DNA of 64,000 nt from Elephas maximus indicus (GCF_024166365.1 NC_064835.1:60802607-60866606); one strand, 5' to 3'. Shown: positions 42,951 to 53,855, counted from the stretch's first letter. A program made the numbers and translations. Notes: generated by a model not told the origin, from the letters alone.

Positions 42951-43405
42951 CTGTGGTGTCACTAGGGTTGATGTCATCCCCGTATGCTAATTACCACAAT
43001 ATTGTAGCTAAAACACCAGAAAAATTGACAAAATCAGCAACTCTTATAACACCAGCAGCAAAGAAAACAGCAAGTGCTTGTAGAACATGCAAATGAAATC
43101 ATGTGATTTGAGGCATCATTGCAATTGGGTAATAATGACAGCTCTAACTGGGGTGAATTAGAAAGTTCAAAAAGTAAATTAGCATAGAGTTTTAGCCTTG
43201 TAGGTATATTGATCCATGTAAGCTGAGCTTATGAAAAATATTTTGGTTGTTATAATTAACTACAGGGATAATTCTATTTAAAAATAGTAAATTTCTGTTG
43301 AAACACTGCACAAAAATTTTATAGACAGTCATTTGGTGTCACTCTCTCCGACAGTGCTGCCCAGGTACAGTTTGCACCTCCCACACCCCACTAGTGATGC
43401 CACTG
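42951..43405. mobile_element. hAT-like non-autonomous DNA transposon, 8-bp TSD
   Basis: A 455-bp segment flanked by an exact 8-bp direct repeat cctgcagc (42943-42950 and 43406-43413), the hAT superfamily TSD length. The ends are inverted: left CTGTGGTGTCACTAGGG, right (reverse complement) CAGTGGCATCACTAGTG, matching at 13 of 17 positions. Two of the mismatches are the TG/CA products of one decayed CpG. The interior is AT-rich and non-coding. I do not recognise the family. Confidence 0.7.
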
Positions 43406-43413
43406 CCTGCAGC

Positions 43414-44355
43414 CACTGTCCCTGCTGCGACCCCTGCTGGCCCAGAGGTCCATCAAAAATAACTTTCTCGGCCCTGCCCGTCACCAGGGGCTGAAGCACA
43501 CCAAGTAGCATCTCACAGCCCAGGTGCCATAGCCTTCCTCTGCCTGGTCCTAGGTGTTATTATTATGGAAATACCATTCTCAGAGTCCCTCTCTAGGAGA
43601 CAATGTCGAGTTTACTGGACAATTACTGCTTTGTGGACCAGGGCTTCAGAGATGACCCTTCCTGGGCTTGGCTGAAGGACACCATCACTAGAGTGGGTGC
43701 TGTATAGATGACTTTTCCTTTTAGTAGAACCCACTGCATGCAGCTGGGCACAGGGCACCTGCATCAGTTGGGGTCCCAGCATACCAAGCTGAGACAGCAC
43801 ATGCAACCTTGGATAATTTGAGGGCAGTTTACCAAAGTAACCATTTACAAAGGCATGGGACAAAGAGCGGGGAATTCACAAGGGATAGTGCAGTATTCCA
43901 AAGTCAGTAGTGGCCTCCATATCACCCCCAGGCCTAAAGAGAAGAGAGGAGGGTGCTGTTGAAGGAGCCCAGAGATGGGAAGAATGAGTGAAGAAGGGGC
44001 CTGACAAGAATTGAGATCTCTGTCAAGAGACAAAGCAGCCTATGATCACCCCAGGGATGGAGGAATAACCACCATAGCGTCTCTCTTCTTGTCTGTCTAA
44101 TCTCCTCTGGGGCTCCTCATTGGCTGAGCCCAACCAGCTGCTGAGGGTAGGAAGACTGCTGGTACAGGGAATATGGATCAGCTCCTCAGGGCACAGAGCA
44201 AGCACGTGGAGGAGGGTGGAACACAGGCAATAACCAGCAGTGTCCTTGTCCTTCATAACTGAGATTCACTCACCCACATGATTCTGGCTAATATGTGTGC
44301 CCAGAGCACTGGCTTTAGGGTAGGCGACGGGGAGACTACTAAAGTAATCTATGCC
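43414..44355. other. Unassigned DNA
   Basis: GC-richer than its surroundings but without a CpG cluster, named repeat or domain-bearing frame. Confidence 0.4.
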
Positions 44356-44359
44356 CTGT

Positions 44360-44702
44360 GTTGTTAGCTATCTAGTCAGCCCTCGACTCATGGCAACCCC
44401 ACGCACAATGGTACCAAACGCTTCCTGGTCCTGCACCATCCTCATGATCAGTTGCATATCAGACCATTGTGATCCATAGGGTTTTCAATGGCTGATTTTC
44501 AGAAGTAGATCACCAGGCCTTTCTACCTAATCCATCTTAATCTGGAAGCTCTGCTGAAATCTGCTAAGCATCATAGCAACACACAAGCCTTCACTGAGAG
44601 ATGCTGCTTGGCGGGTGGCTGTGCGTGAGATGCACTGGCTAGGAATCGAACTCGGGTCTCCCACATGGAAGGTGAAAATTTTACCACTGAACCACCACTG
44701 CT
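44360..44702 (-). mobile_element. Chimeric SINE: tRNA-Gly head, RTE-derived body and tail
   Basis: On the minus strand it runs head to tail: a tRNA-Gly-like head (44631-44701), a middle that matches the RTE 5' region at 17515-17710 ('ccatcttaatctggaagctc', 'catagcaacacacaagc'), and an end that matches the RTE 3' end at 14327-14430 ('ctcatggcaacccc', 'ttgttagc'). It therefore looks like a deletion product of RTE driven by a tRNA promoter. A short tgccct lies at both flanks. Copies: 13032-13399 and the truncated 58870-58982. Confidence 0.85.
44631..44701 (-). repeat. tRNA-Gly-like SINE head with intact pol III boxes
   Basis: 71 nt that fold as tRNA-Gly: acceptor GCAGTGG against CCAGTGC (6 of 7 pairs), A box TGGTTCAGTGG, B box AGTTCGATTCC and anticodon position reading TCC. 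It is not a functional gene: it has mismatches and is fused to the SINE body. Confidence 0.8.
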
Positions 44703-44791
44703 CCCAGTCTCTGCCCTACAGGGGTTTCAAATCCAAACATCAAGACAAAAAGCCAAAGAAAGAAAAGAAAGCAGATTGAAGATCTGGGCAA

Positions 44792-44944
44792 AGAAAACAA
44801 ATAGAACAGAAATAATGAGAACGCTGACACAATGTGAAGAATGTAACCAACTTCACTGAAGATTATGTGTAGAAATTATAGAATGGGAGCATGTTCTGCT
44901 GTGCTTATTTTCATCAAAAATACAATAAAATATTTTTATAAAAA
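44792..44944 (+). mobile_element. L1 3'-tail insertion (153 bp), 12-bp TSD
   Basis: Only the last 153 bp of an older L1 ('agattatgtgtagaaattat', 'aatacaataaaatattt'). The TSD agatctgggcaa is exact (44780-44791 and 44945-44956). Confidence 0.92.
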
Positions 44945-45040
44945 AGATCTGGGCAAGCCAGATTTCTTGGCCACATTTTACTGCCCCAGTACTGGGTACA
45001 GCTAGCTCTCTCCCTCCCTCCCTCTCTGGTTTCCCATTTT

Positions 45041-45058
45041 AAAAAAAAAAAAAAAAAA
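45041..45058. repeat. Poly(A) run (18)
   Basis: An uninterrupted A run at the boundary between unassigned sequence and the old L1 that follows. Confidence 0.9.
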
Positions 45059-45059
45059 C

Positions 45060-45432
45060 AGCTAACAATGCAACTTTAGAAATCAATCTATGAAGACATG
45101 AATAGGCAGTTTATAGAAAAAGAAGTACAAATGGCTTACAGCATATAAAAAGAAGCTCAATCTCATTTGTAATTTATGAATTGCAAAAGTACTATTTGTT
45201 TTTAAATCTCTTATACTGACAAATATGGGAACATCTGGTAACACAAAATGTCAGCATAGTTATAGGGAAACTGTTGGTGGGGATATAAACAGGTGCAATT
45301 TCTTTGGAGGATCGTAAATTTAAATTTTACGTACCTGTTCACTTAGCAATCCAACTTCCAGAAATTTATACTGTAGATACATCCCACACAAAAGCAAAAA
45401 TCTGAACAAGGGTATCCATTATAGCATTGTGT

Positions 45433-45463
<31 letters not shown>

Positions 45464-45706
45464 TTTTTTTTTTTTTTTTTTTACATAAAAGCAAAGGTTG
45501 GAAAAGTCCTGTTTACCTATACAGGATTGACTAAAGTATGGTTTGTGTATACAATGGAACACCAGACAACAGAATTTAAAAAAGAGGTATGTATGTGTGC
45601 TGGTAAGGAAAGATCTCTAAGATGTATCATTAGGTTAAAAGCAAGGTACAGAACAGTGGGTACACTATGTGCCTATTTGCAGAGGTTTTTTATTATATAC
45701 GTTACA
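45060..45706 (+). mobile_element. Old L1 ORF2 end and 3' region
   Basis: 'ggcagtttatagaaaaagaa', 'gaaactgttggtggggatat', 'cttccagaaatttatactgt', 'tacaatggaacaccagacaa' and 'agcaaggtacagaacagtgg' are in old-L1 order. An A/T tract is embedded at 45433-45482. Confidence 0.75.
45433..45482. repeat. A17 ... T19 self-complementary tract
   Basis: A17, then gaaaagaaaagaaa, then T19. The two runs are complementary and could fold on each other. Confidence 0.85.
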
Positions 45707-45707
45707 T

Positions 45708-46070
45708 ATGTGTGATCATTAATTTTATGTGCCAACTTGGCTAGGCTATGGTGCCCAGTTTCGTCAAATGCTAGTCTAGATGTTGCTATGAAGGTATTTT
45801 CACGTGATTAAGCTTTAAATCATTTGGCCTTAAATAAAACAGATTACCTTCTGTAACGTGGCTGGGCTTCATCCAATCAATTGAAGGCCTTAAGAGCAGA
45901 AACTGAGACTTCCCAAGGGAGAAGAAATTCAGCCTCAAGACTGTAACATAAACATCCTTCGAGAGTTTGCAGCCCACTGCCTCGCATACAGATTTTGGAC
46001 TTACCAGCCCTCACAATCACATAAGCCAATTCCTTTAATTCTCTCTCTCTAAGTATAGAGGTAATTAGGT
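45708..46070 (+). repeat. Old LTR-like mammalian repeat
   Basis: 'tgtgccaacttggctaggct', 'ctagtctagatgttgctatg', 'atccaatcaattgaaggcct', 'agaaattcagcctcaagact' and 'tttggacttaccagccctca' match a widespread mammalian LTR repeat that I do not name. Confidence 0.65.
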
Positions 46071-46984
46071 AGGTTGGTTGGTAGAGAGGAAGGAGGGAGG
46101 TAGAGAAGGGACACAAGACCTGAGAGCTGCCTCCTGTCTGTCTGGCTGTGTACAACCTTTCTCTCAGCCCCACAGACTTGCTCTGTTGGGATCACATGGT
46201 CCCACCAGTAAATCTCCTTGGGTGAGATCCAAGACAAACCCATGCCCTCCCCCTACACACAGATTCCATATCTACCCCCCCTCAAAACAGGTATCTTTTC
46301 CCCGTAGCTGCTAAAAGTGCTCCTCAGTCCCAGGTGCCACCTCTCTTCACTCAACCACCAGGCAGGCAGCCCCAAAACATTTTACCTTCTCCAGGTAGGG
46401 CTTAGATACCCATTCTTATTTCTAACAAATGCCAGTTAACAGGGTCCATCTCTCTGAGGGACTGCCTTGAAGCTCCTCTCACTTGGCCAAGCACACTGCC
46501 AGCTCTTTCCAAAGAGATCTTCTCTTGGCCTCTACATGCCCTTCTCTTATTGGCCAAAGGGTAGGCTGTTAATGCAGCTAGTCCTGTTTTATAATCTTAG
46601 CACAACCTACAAAGGTGGTTGAACCGTGGAAGTACAAGGCATCTACTGTGTAGTTCCAGGCCTTTGAGCCTCAGCCAGAAGACAGAAACTACCGTTTTAA
46701 CATCTTGTTACATATACATACACGTATATGAGCAAAGAAACGTTCCAGAAGAATTATACAAGAAATCACCCGCAGTGATAAATTCTGGGGGTAAAACTGA
46801 GGGACCAGGATGAGAGGGAAATTTTTCTTCATAGACCCTCTTATATTTTTAAATATTTTTATAATGGCATGTATTACTTTTTAAAATTAAACAAAAATAT
46901 AGTTGATACATTTTAAAATATAAGGGAGATTTATACATATCACGATTTAAAATGCTTCCCTGATACAGTGTGAAACACCAAATA
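46071..46984. other. Unassigned DNA
   Basis: No gene recognised. The AT-rich end (46850 onward) may already belong to the following L1. Confidence 0.4.
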
Positions 46985-47400
46985 GTTACAAAGTATATTG
47001 GGAGAAATTATTTCATTTACAATAACAACCAAAGACATAAAACACAAGTCATGGGCAAAATATTTAAGAAGTAAACTTTAAAATTCTACTGAGGGATATA
47101 AAAGAATTTAATAAGTGGAAACACATACCCTGTTCTCAAAACACTCAATAATATAAAGATGTCAATTCTCCTTAAATTAAACTATAAATTTAATATGATC
47201 TCAATAAAAATGCCAAGGTATTTTTTTGGCAGGGAACTAGGCAAGCTGATTATAAAGTTCATATGGAAAATAAAAATGAAAGATGAGCCAAGAAAACTCT
47301 TTAAAACTCTTTAAAAGAAAACTCTTAAACAAGAAGGAAGATTAGCCTCACCAGAGAGTAGAACATCTTATAGTGTCCTGATAATTAAAACCATTTGAGA
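46985..47400 (+). mobile_element. Old L1 ORF2 fragment
   Basis: 'ttatttcatttacaataaca', 'aatataaagatgtcaattct', 'tttaatatgatctcaataaa' and 'gttcatatggaaaataaaaa' are recognisable ORF2 sequence upstream of the C-terminal region. No open frame remains. Confidence 0.75.
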
Positions 47401-47934
47401 GCCGTCCAGACAAAGACAATCACTGAAATACCACTAAAAAAGATAGTGAAGTAATAAACAAAAGTGTAAACCCAAAAGTTCAAAGAGAATGGGAGGTGTA
47501 GAGGAAGCTATACACCAGACACCTTTATCAGGTAGAGAAAGACAGCAGTGAGGAGCGGTTTGCCTCTACACACCCCAGAAAGGCTCGGGACGGGGCTGCA
47601 CAAAGTTTGAAGGAAGGTGAAGACAGGGAGAAGGCAAGGTGCTGAAAACAGAGAGATTGGCTGAAAGCCTATTTACAGGGAGGTTAGAATCCCTTGGGCC
47701 CCTTGCCCAACGCTGCCCAGTTAAAATAACATCCCCCTACTCCCTGCCAGATACCATTAGTTTATTCTCTGGAGAAATTGAAAATTAAAATGATTTTCAG
47801 CCTAGTATCTAGGTTATACCCAGCCAAACTATCAAGCCTACATGAGGCTGGAATGAAGGAATGTTCAGACATGCAAAGATTCAGGGAATCTATCACCCTG
47901 GAAACTTTTCTTAGGGAGCTGCTGAACAAATGCC
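47401..47934. other. Unassigned DNA
   Basis: No named repeat or gene. Confidence 0.4.
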
Positions 47935-48056
47935 TCTCAAACCTTAATGAACATAGGAACCACCTGAGGGTCTTATCGAAATGTAGACTCTACACAAAAT
48001 GTCTAAGATTTCCATCTCTAACATATGCTGATCCCTGGATCATACTTTGAGTAGCA
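47935..48056. mobile_element. MER5-type hAT element
   Basis: 'ctctcaaaccttaatgaaca', 'aaccacctgagggtcttatc' and a far end 'tcatactttgagtagc' fit a MER5-type element. Confidence 0.65.
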
Positions 48057-48067
48057 AGATACTGCAG

Positions 48068-48525
48068 TAGCCATTCTCAAAGTATGGCCCAGGGACTTCT
48101 GGTGCCCCTGCGATCTTTTCAGGACGTCAGTGAAGTCTTCCCTTTTCCAGTTACACATCTGCATGAGACCAGATTTTCTTCACGCACTTCAACTAAAACA
48201 ACACATCACAACAGATATGAGCATCCAGTGTCTCCTGAGCCAGACATTAAAGAGATTTGCAAAAATATAAAACAACGTCTCTTTTCTCAGTAACCTTTTG
48301 TTTTAAAAATATTTTTCATGAAGTATGTTATTTATATTAACATGGAATATGTTCCTTACTATTACTTTGAAATGAATTAATAAATATTTTGAAGATTTTT
48401 CAGCTTTAATTTCTAATGAAGTAAATATTGATAGATATAACCACATTAACAACAGTTCTTTGGGATCCTTAGTCGTTTTTAAGAGTAAAAAGGAATCCTG
48501 AGACCAAATCATTTGAGAACTGCTG
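48068..48525 (-). mobile_element. hAT-Charlie-type non-autonomous element
   Basis: Inverted ends: left tagccattctcaaa, right (reverse complement) cagcagttctcaaa, 11 of 14 matching. The flanks tactgcag (48060-48067) and tactagag (48526-48533) agree at 6 of 8. Internal 'gagattttgcaaa'-like and 'aggaatcctgagaccaaa' segments match a Charlie-group element. The frame at 48303-48512 is not coding. Confidence 0.7.
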
Positions 48526-48574
48526 TACTAGAGAATGTGCTCCACAGGGTTTCAAACAAGTTTGTCCCAGTTTG

Positions 48575-48790
48575 AACCCTATGAGAATTTGCATTTCTAA
48601 CAAGTTCCCAGGCGATGCTAAAGCTGCTGATTAGGGACCAATTCTGAGACCCACTAGCAGAGCACTGGTTCTCAGAATTCACTATATATAAGACTCACCT
48701 GGGGATCTTGTTAAAATGTAGATCCTGATTCAGTATATTTGGGATGGAAATGCAAATTCTTAGCAACAGTTTGAACCGGTTCAAAGCCCT
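48575..48790. mobile_element. Two adjoining MER5-type fragments
   Basis: 48575-48660 ('gaatttgcatttctaacaag', 'gttcccaggcgatgc') and 48665-48790 ('cactggttctcagaattcac', 'cacctggggatcttgttaaa') are separate parts of MER5-type elements. Confidence 0.65.
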
Positions 48791-48874
48791 GATGCTCCAG
48801 GAGGAAGGTAAGTGACCTAGAAATCAGGGACTTGGACTCAGGAAATGGAAGGGTAAAGCCCGTGATAACAGCTG

Positions 48875-49498
48875 TATTAGTTTTCTGTTGCTAACATAAC
48901 AAATTACCACAAATTGAGTGGCTTAAAGCAATACCTATTTATTATTTTCTTACTGTTCTATAGGTCGGTAGTCCAGGCACAGAGTGGCTCAGCTGATTCT
49001 CTGCTTAGAGTCTCACAAGGCCAAAACCAAGATGTCAGCAGGTCTCTGATCCTTCCTGGAGGCTCTAGGTGTGAATCTGTTTCCAAGCTCATTCAGGTTG
49101 TTGCCAAAATTCAGTTCCATAAGATTGTGGGCCTGAGATCCCCATTTCCTTGCTGGCTGTCAGCTAGCATATTGTTCTCCGCTTCTTGAGGCTGCCTACG
49201 TTGCCTTGGCTGATGGTCCCCTTCCTCCATCTTCAAAGCCAGCAACAGCGTGTCTAGTCCTTCTCATGCTTCAAATCTCTCTGATCTCTTCCGCCACATC
49301 TGACTTTTCTGCCTTCCTCTTCCGCTTTAAAGGGCTTGTGCGATTACCGTATCATCTCCCTGTTAAAGTCCGCTGATTAGTAACCTTAATTACATCTTCA
49401 CAGTCCTTTCATGGCGGTACCTAGATTAGTGTTTGATTGAATAACCAGGGGGGCAGGAATCTTGGGGGGGACATCTGTAGAATTCTATTTATCACAAC
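48875..49498 (-). mobile_element. MLT1-type MaLR LTR, antisense
   Basis: 'gtattagttttctgttgcta', 'ttgagtggcttaaagcaata', 'aagtccgctgattagtaacc' and 'gaattctatttatcacaac' fit the reversed LTR. Confidence 0.8.
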
Positions 49499-50251
49499 AG
49501 CAAAGGGAAATGTCCAGATGATGGCAAGGAACAGGCTAAAGACCCAACCAGTCCAGATTGGACCAGGCAGACTGAGGAATATAAAATAAAATCAAAGGAA
49601 CAGACACACCTGAGCATATGAAAAATATCATTTACAGACATGTCCATAGAAACAGAAAGTGTTTGGATAAGCTTAGCAAGGATTTTGTAAAAACCTAAGC
49701 AGATTTTAAAAAATGTGCTTATTACTCAAAGAAAAACAGGAATTTAAAAAGAAAGGAGGCTCAATCATCATGAACCCTTTGGCTTGGTAGTGAGCAATCT
49801 TTACACAGTCATAATAATGGAAACACTGACTGTCCATTTAACAAGAAAACATAACTATGATGGGAGTGGAGGAAGGGGAAATGGGAGGAGGGACGGGAAG
49901 GAAGTCAACTGATAAATCAAAAAAATGTCAGCATATGGTTTAGAAATATGGAAGCAAATACCAAGGAGAAAAACTAGAGTGGCTAGACGTGGTTGTCTAT
50001 GAGGGGCAGGACTGGGAAGACAGTGGGAAGAGATGGCTGTTTCTCATTATAAACCTAGTAGTATTGTGCCAGGTATTCTCTCTTTGCCCCCCTGAACTCC
50101 CACTTCCCGTCCCCCACCCCCCATACCCCTAGCCATTCTTCACCCCATCTGCCCTGCTCTGAGCCCCAACAGGCTGATCATTATGAGCACATTACCAGCT
50201 CTTGCCCCTGGGTTCTGGTTGAATTCAGCCAATGGCAGGCACTACAGAGAT
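49499..50251. other. Unassigned DNA
   Basis: Nothing recognised. A C-rich patch lies at 50098-50132. Confidence 0.4.
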
Positions 50252-50448
50252 AAAACGGTTGCCATCGAGTTGATTCCAACTCATAGCGACCCTGTAGGAC
50301 AAAGTAGAACTGCCCCACAGGGTTTCCAAGGCTGTAACCTTTACTGAAGCAGGCTCCGCATCTTTCTCCTGTGAAGTGGCTGGTGGTTTCAAACTGTCAA
50401 CCTTTCGGTTAGCAGCCGAGCACTTAACCACTGTGCCACCAGGACTCC
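50252..50448 (-). mobile_element. AfroSINE (long type)
   Basis: Antisense, well preserved, from 'taaaacggttgccatcgagt' through 'cgcatctttctcctgtgaag' to 'ccaccaggactcct'. TSD not resolved. Confidence 0.92.
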
Positions 50449-50532
50449 TTTAATGAATGTTAGAGCATGTCACCATCAGAACCTCAACCAGGTCCTTGTT
50501 AGAACAAATATTGATTTACTGGCACCTGCTGG

Positions 50533-50584
50533 TTTGCTCAGTTCTCTTCCTATCTCCCTTTGCTCAGTTCTCTTCCTATCTCCC
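50533..50584. repeat. Perfect 26-bp tandem duplication
   Basis: Two identical 26-bp units (50533-50558 and 50559-50584), each beginning tttgctcagttc. The lack of any difference suggests a recent event. Confidence 0.95.
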
Positions 50585-51260
50585 AGGGCCACCCCAACTT
50601 TAGCCTTTCCCCTTCTCTTGTGCTCTGGAGTCTTCTTTTAAGCCACAGTCTGTCTCTCAAGCTCAGAACTTGAGGTTTCCCCACAATCATGAGCTCTCTT
50701 AGGAACTTTCTGTCTGCAATTCTGTTATGTCCAACATTTTTCCCTAGTAGGAAACATATTCTGAATTACAGACCTTTTCCCTTTTGCAAACTGCTTCGTG
50801 GAATTGCTGTGATCCATGTCACTTGCATGATATGAGGAAAAAAATTAATTTAGCTTCTTGCTTTTATGTGGTGCCATACAGTAACAGCGGCAAGAGGACT
50901 CCAGAAATTATTTCTTAAATTTTCAGCCAGCATTCACCCTCAGGGTATTTTACTATTTCAAAGTACCAAAGGCACAAAGTTTCTTTTAGCAGGTAAGACA
51001 AATAACAAATGTTATCATCCATTGCTTTGAAATACATTTTCACAGTTGTTTGTTCTGCAATGATCCATTTCTTTAAAAAGCGTTGAGAGTCTCTTGTGAA
51101 TTCATTATCTCTAACTCATGTAATTTGAAAAGCTAAATGTCGATATCTGCTTCATGATACCCTGATGTGACATCCCTGGGGTGAAGACAGATGGTTTCTG
51201 CAGCTGTCACTGCCTGCAGTGCCCTGGTCAGTCTCTATTTATCTTCTCTAATAAGGTAGA
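50585..51260. other. Unassigned DNA
   Basis: No gene or named repeat. Confidence 0.4.
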
Positions 51261-52298
51261 TGTCTTAGTTATCTGGCGCTGCTGTAACAGAAACATCACA
51301 AGTGGATGGCTTTAACAAAGAGAAATTTATCCTCTCACTTCAGTAGACTAGAAGTCCGAATTCAGGGTACCAGCTCCAGGGGAAGCCTTTCTCTCTCTCT
51401 CTGTCGGCCCTGGGGAAAGGTCCTTGTCATCAACCTTCCCTGGTCAAGGTGCTTCTCAGCGCAGGACCCTGGGTCTAAAGGACACATGCTAGTCTCCTGG
51501 CTCTTGTTCCTTGGCGGTATTGTTACCGCAATTTCAACAGTTAGAGCCGCCTGCCGCAAATAGCCAATCTTGAGACGGGGTGAGGTGGGTAGCAAGAACT
51601 TTATTAGATATACCGGTATATGGAGACAGGGGGAACGATCTCCTCCTAAAGTCGTCTGTCTCACCAGACTGATGGGTTCAGGTTTTTAAAGGAAAAGGGG
51701 CCATAAGTTTTAGGGGCTTGTGGAATGTGCGCTCTCTTTCTTCTGTTTGGCTTTGGTGGTCCTATCTCAAACATGTTGATTTTTTCCTGCCATTATCTCA
51801 TCAGCTCAGGGGGTAGCTGGTGCCATCTTTCGTCTTATTTGACAGGCTTAGGTCAATATCACTTGTTTTCCACAGTCTTAGAGGAAACACTGGTTAACAC
51901 TTAACCATTTGGGGAGCTAACTAACATCAGGATCTTACTTGGAGGTAGGGGTGGGCTAGGGGAGGGAAAGAAGAGAAAGAAGAAAGAAGAGAAAAAAATG
52001 GCTCAGGCATGGTTCAAGATATGGCTGAGCAGCCTGTTTCAGTACGAGGGTCCCCTGTCTCTCAACAGAGATTGGCTTAAGACAACAGCTAATCTTGTAG
52101 ATTGAGTCCTGCCTTGTTAACATAAAATAGCTGCCACTAATCCTGCCTTATTAGCACCATCGAGGTAGGGTTTATAACACACAAGAAAATCACTTCAGAT
52201 GACAAAACGGTGGACAACCACACAATACTGGGAATCATGGACTAGACAAGCTGGCACACATTTTGGGGCGGGGGGGGAACACAATTCAATCTGTAACA
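51261..52298 (-). mobile_element. MaLR-type LTR (afrotherian subtype), split by a solo ERV LTR
   Basis: Reversed LTR: 'tgtcttagttatctggcgct' start, 'gtggatggctttaacaaaga', then after the insert 'agggtcccctgtctctc', 'gattgagtcctgccttgtta' and the end 'acacaattcaatctgtaaca'. It is a better preserved copy of the 23249 subtype. Confidence 0.85.
51521..52041 (-). mobile_element. Solo retroviral LTR, 521 bp, 4-bp TSD
   Basis: Begins TG and ends CA in both readings, flanked by gtat (51517-51520) and gtac (52042-52045), a 4-bp TSD differing by one transition. In the minus direction it has an A-rich TTTAAAA box (about 51695) and, roughly 80 bp on, AATAAA (about 51600), as expected for an LTR promoter and polyadenylation signal. 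The short TSD suits a class I ERV. No internal viral sequence is present, so it is a recombined solo LTR. Confidence 0.82.
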
Positions 52299-52779
52299 AT
52301 GGAAATGTGCCCACGATCAGCTCATTAAGAGAGCTCTGTGAGCTGACTGGCATAGGCATCTTTTTAGAAGTATGGCTTTCTCTGTACACTATAGTAGACT
52401 CTATCAGAGAGTGGGGAGCACAGGGACATGCTGTCTTAAGCAAAAGCTCTCCATTTGTTTCCAAAGAGGCCCTTCATGGCAACATTAATAATCTCAGTGA
52501 CTTTGTCTCAGGCTAAGAAACCTGGAATTCTCAGCACATCAGAATGAACCTGTTTTTCAGAAACGAGCCCTCATTAACCAGGCTCAGTGTCTGATGTGCT
52601 GATACGTCTCCATTTACGGTGTTTCCCTTGTGTGTACTTGTAATAGCCCTCATTTCTTATTTAGAGCTTTTGTTAGCAACAGAAGCCACGTTCAGAGTAG
52701 AAGGTCTGCAAAGCTCAGACAGCTTTACTAAAGGCCAACACCGTGGGTAACAATGCTACGGCAACAATGCCAAATGTTG
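52299..52779. other. Unassigned DNA
   Basis: A G-rich run at 52266-52277 ends the LTR. No gene seen. Confidence 0.4.
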
Positions 52780-52935
52780 ACTGAAGACTATGTGCCAAGC
52801 ACCATGATTAGGGCTTTGCTAGCGTTATCTCATTGTGACCCACACAATAACTTAAGAAGCAGTAATCCTTATTATGACTGAAGCTTAGGAGTGCTCATGT
52901 GTCCACAGTCACATAGCTAAGAGTTGCAAAGATGA
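52780..52935 (-). mobile_element. MIR SINE, antisense
   Basis: 'gactatgtgccaagcaccat', 'cgttatctcattgtgaccc' and 'cacagtcacatagctaagag' fit reversed MIR. Confidence 0.65.
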
Positions 52936-52959
52936 AATACTATGGCTGAGGCTGCTAGG

Positions 52960-53600
52960 TGTCCATTAGAATCTGTCCATTGCTTGACCATAATGCCAAA
53001 ATTGTAGCTGGGCACATGGCCACCCAGCCAGACACTATTTCCTAGCAATCCTTGCAACTAGGTGTGGCCAAATGACTGAGTTTGGATCAATGAGATACGA
53101 ACCAAAGTAATGGATCATCTTCCACAGCCACACAAAGTAGCTAACACTCTCTTTCCTCTTCCTATGAACTGAACCTGTGCTTGGAGATTACCCAGCTTTG
53201 ACCTACAGTCTGTGCTGTCAAATAACCACTAGCCCTACCTGTGGCTACTTCAATTTAAATTTCAAATAAGTAAAATTAAAAATTTAGCTCCTCATTCTCT
53301 CAAGTCACATTTCCTCTGCTCAGTAGCCACATACGGTTAGTGGCTTCCATGTTGCACACCACAGATGTAGAACATTTTCACCTTCACAAAAAGTTCTGTC
53401 AGACAGTGTTGTAATATTGGATGGCAAAGTAATGAGATAGAAGGAGCCTGGATCCCTGAATGACTCCATGGAATAGAGCTGCTGTGCCTAGACCAGTTGA
53501 ATTGGTACGTGGAGGAGAAATAAACTTTTACATTATTTAATTCAGTGTGTTCTGGGGCGTATTTGTTACAGCAACTTAGCCTATACCCTGAAACAAAACT
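52960..53600 (+). repeat. Old mammalian LTR repeat, split by a hAT element
   Basis: 'atggccacccagccagacac', 'gcaactaggtgtggccaaat', then after 53385 'agaaggagcctggatccctg' and 'gagaaataaacttttacatt' form one widespread old LTR. Family not named. Confidence 0.6.
53204..53385. mobile_element. hAT-type non-autonomous element
   Basis: Starts 'agtctgtgctgtcaaataac', includes 'ctcagtagccacatacggtt' and ends 'ccatgttgcacaccacagat', as in a common short mammalian hAT element. Confidence 0.6.
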
Positions 53601-53855
53601 AGGAGTGTCATCGCCAGGCAATTCAGCACAATAACCAGCGAGTGGCAGTGCCACTTTTCTTGCGCATGGTTTCCACTGCCTTGAGAGTGGGCATTTGTGT
53701 CTTATTTTAGACCTGGTCCATGGTGTCCCACACCGTCCACATGTACAGATCACCTTCTCCTGATTCTACATTCCTCCTTCTCACTTCCTCCCCCAACTCA
53801 TTTGACACATTGAATATTCACAAGATTTTATGAATATGGGCATAATCCAGCCTGC

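Noticed and set aside
44631..44701. A functional tRNA-Gly gene
   Set aside because: It has an acceptor mismatch and is fused to a SINE body; the copy at 13032-13399 shows the same fusion.
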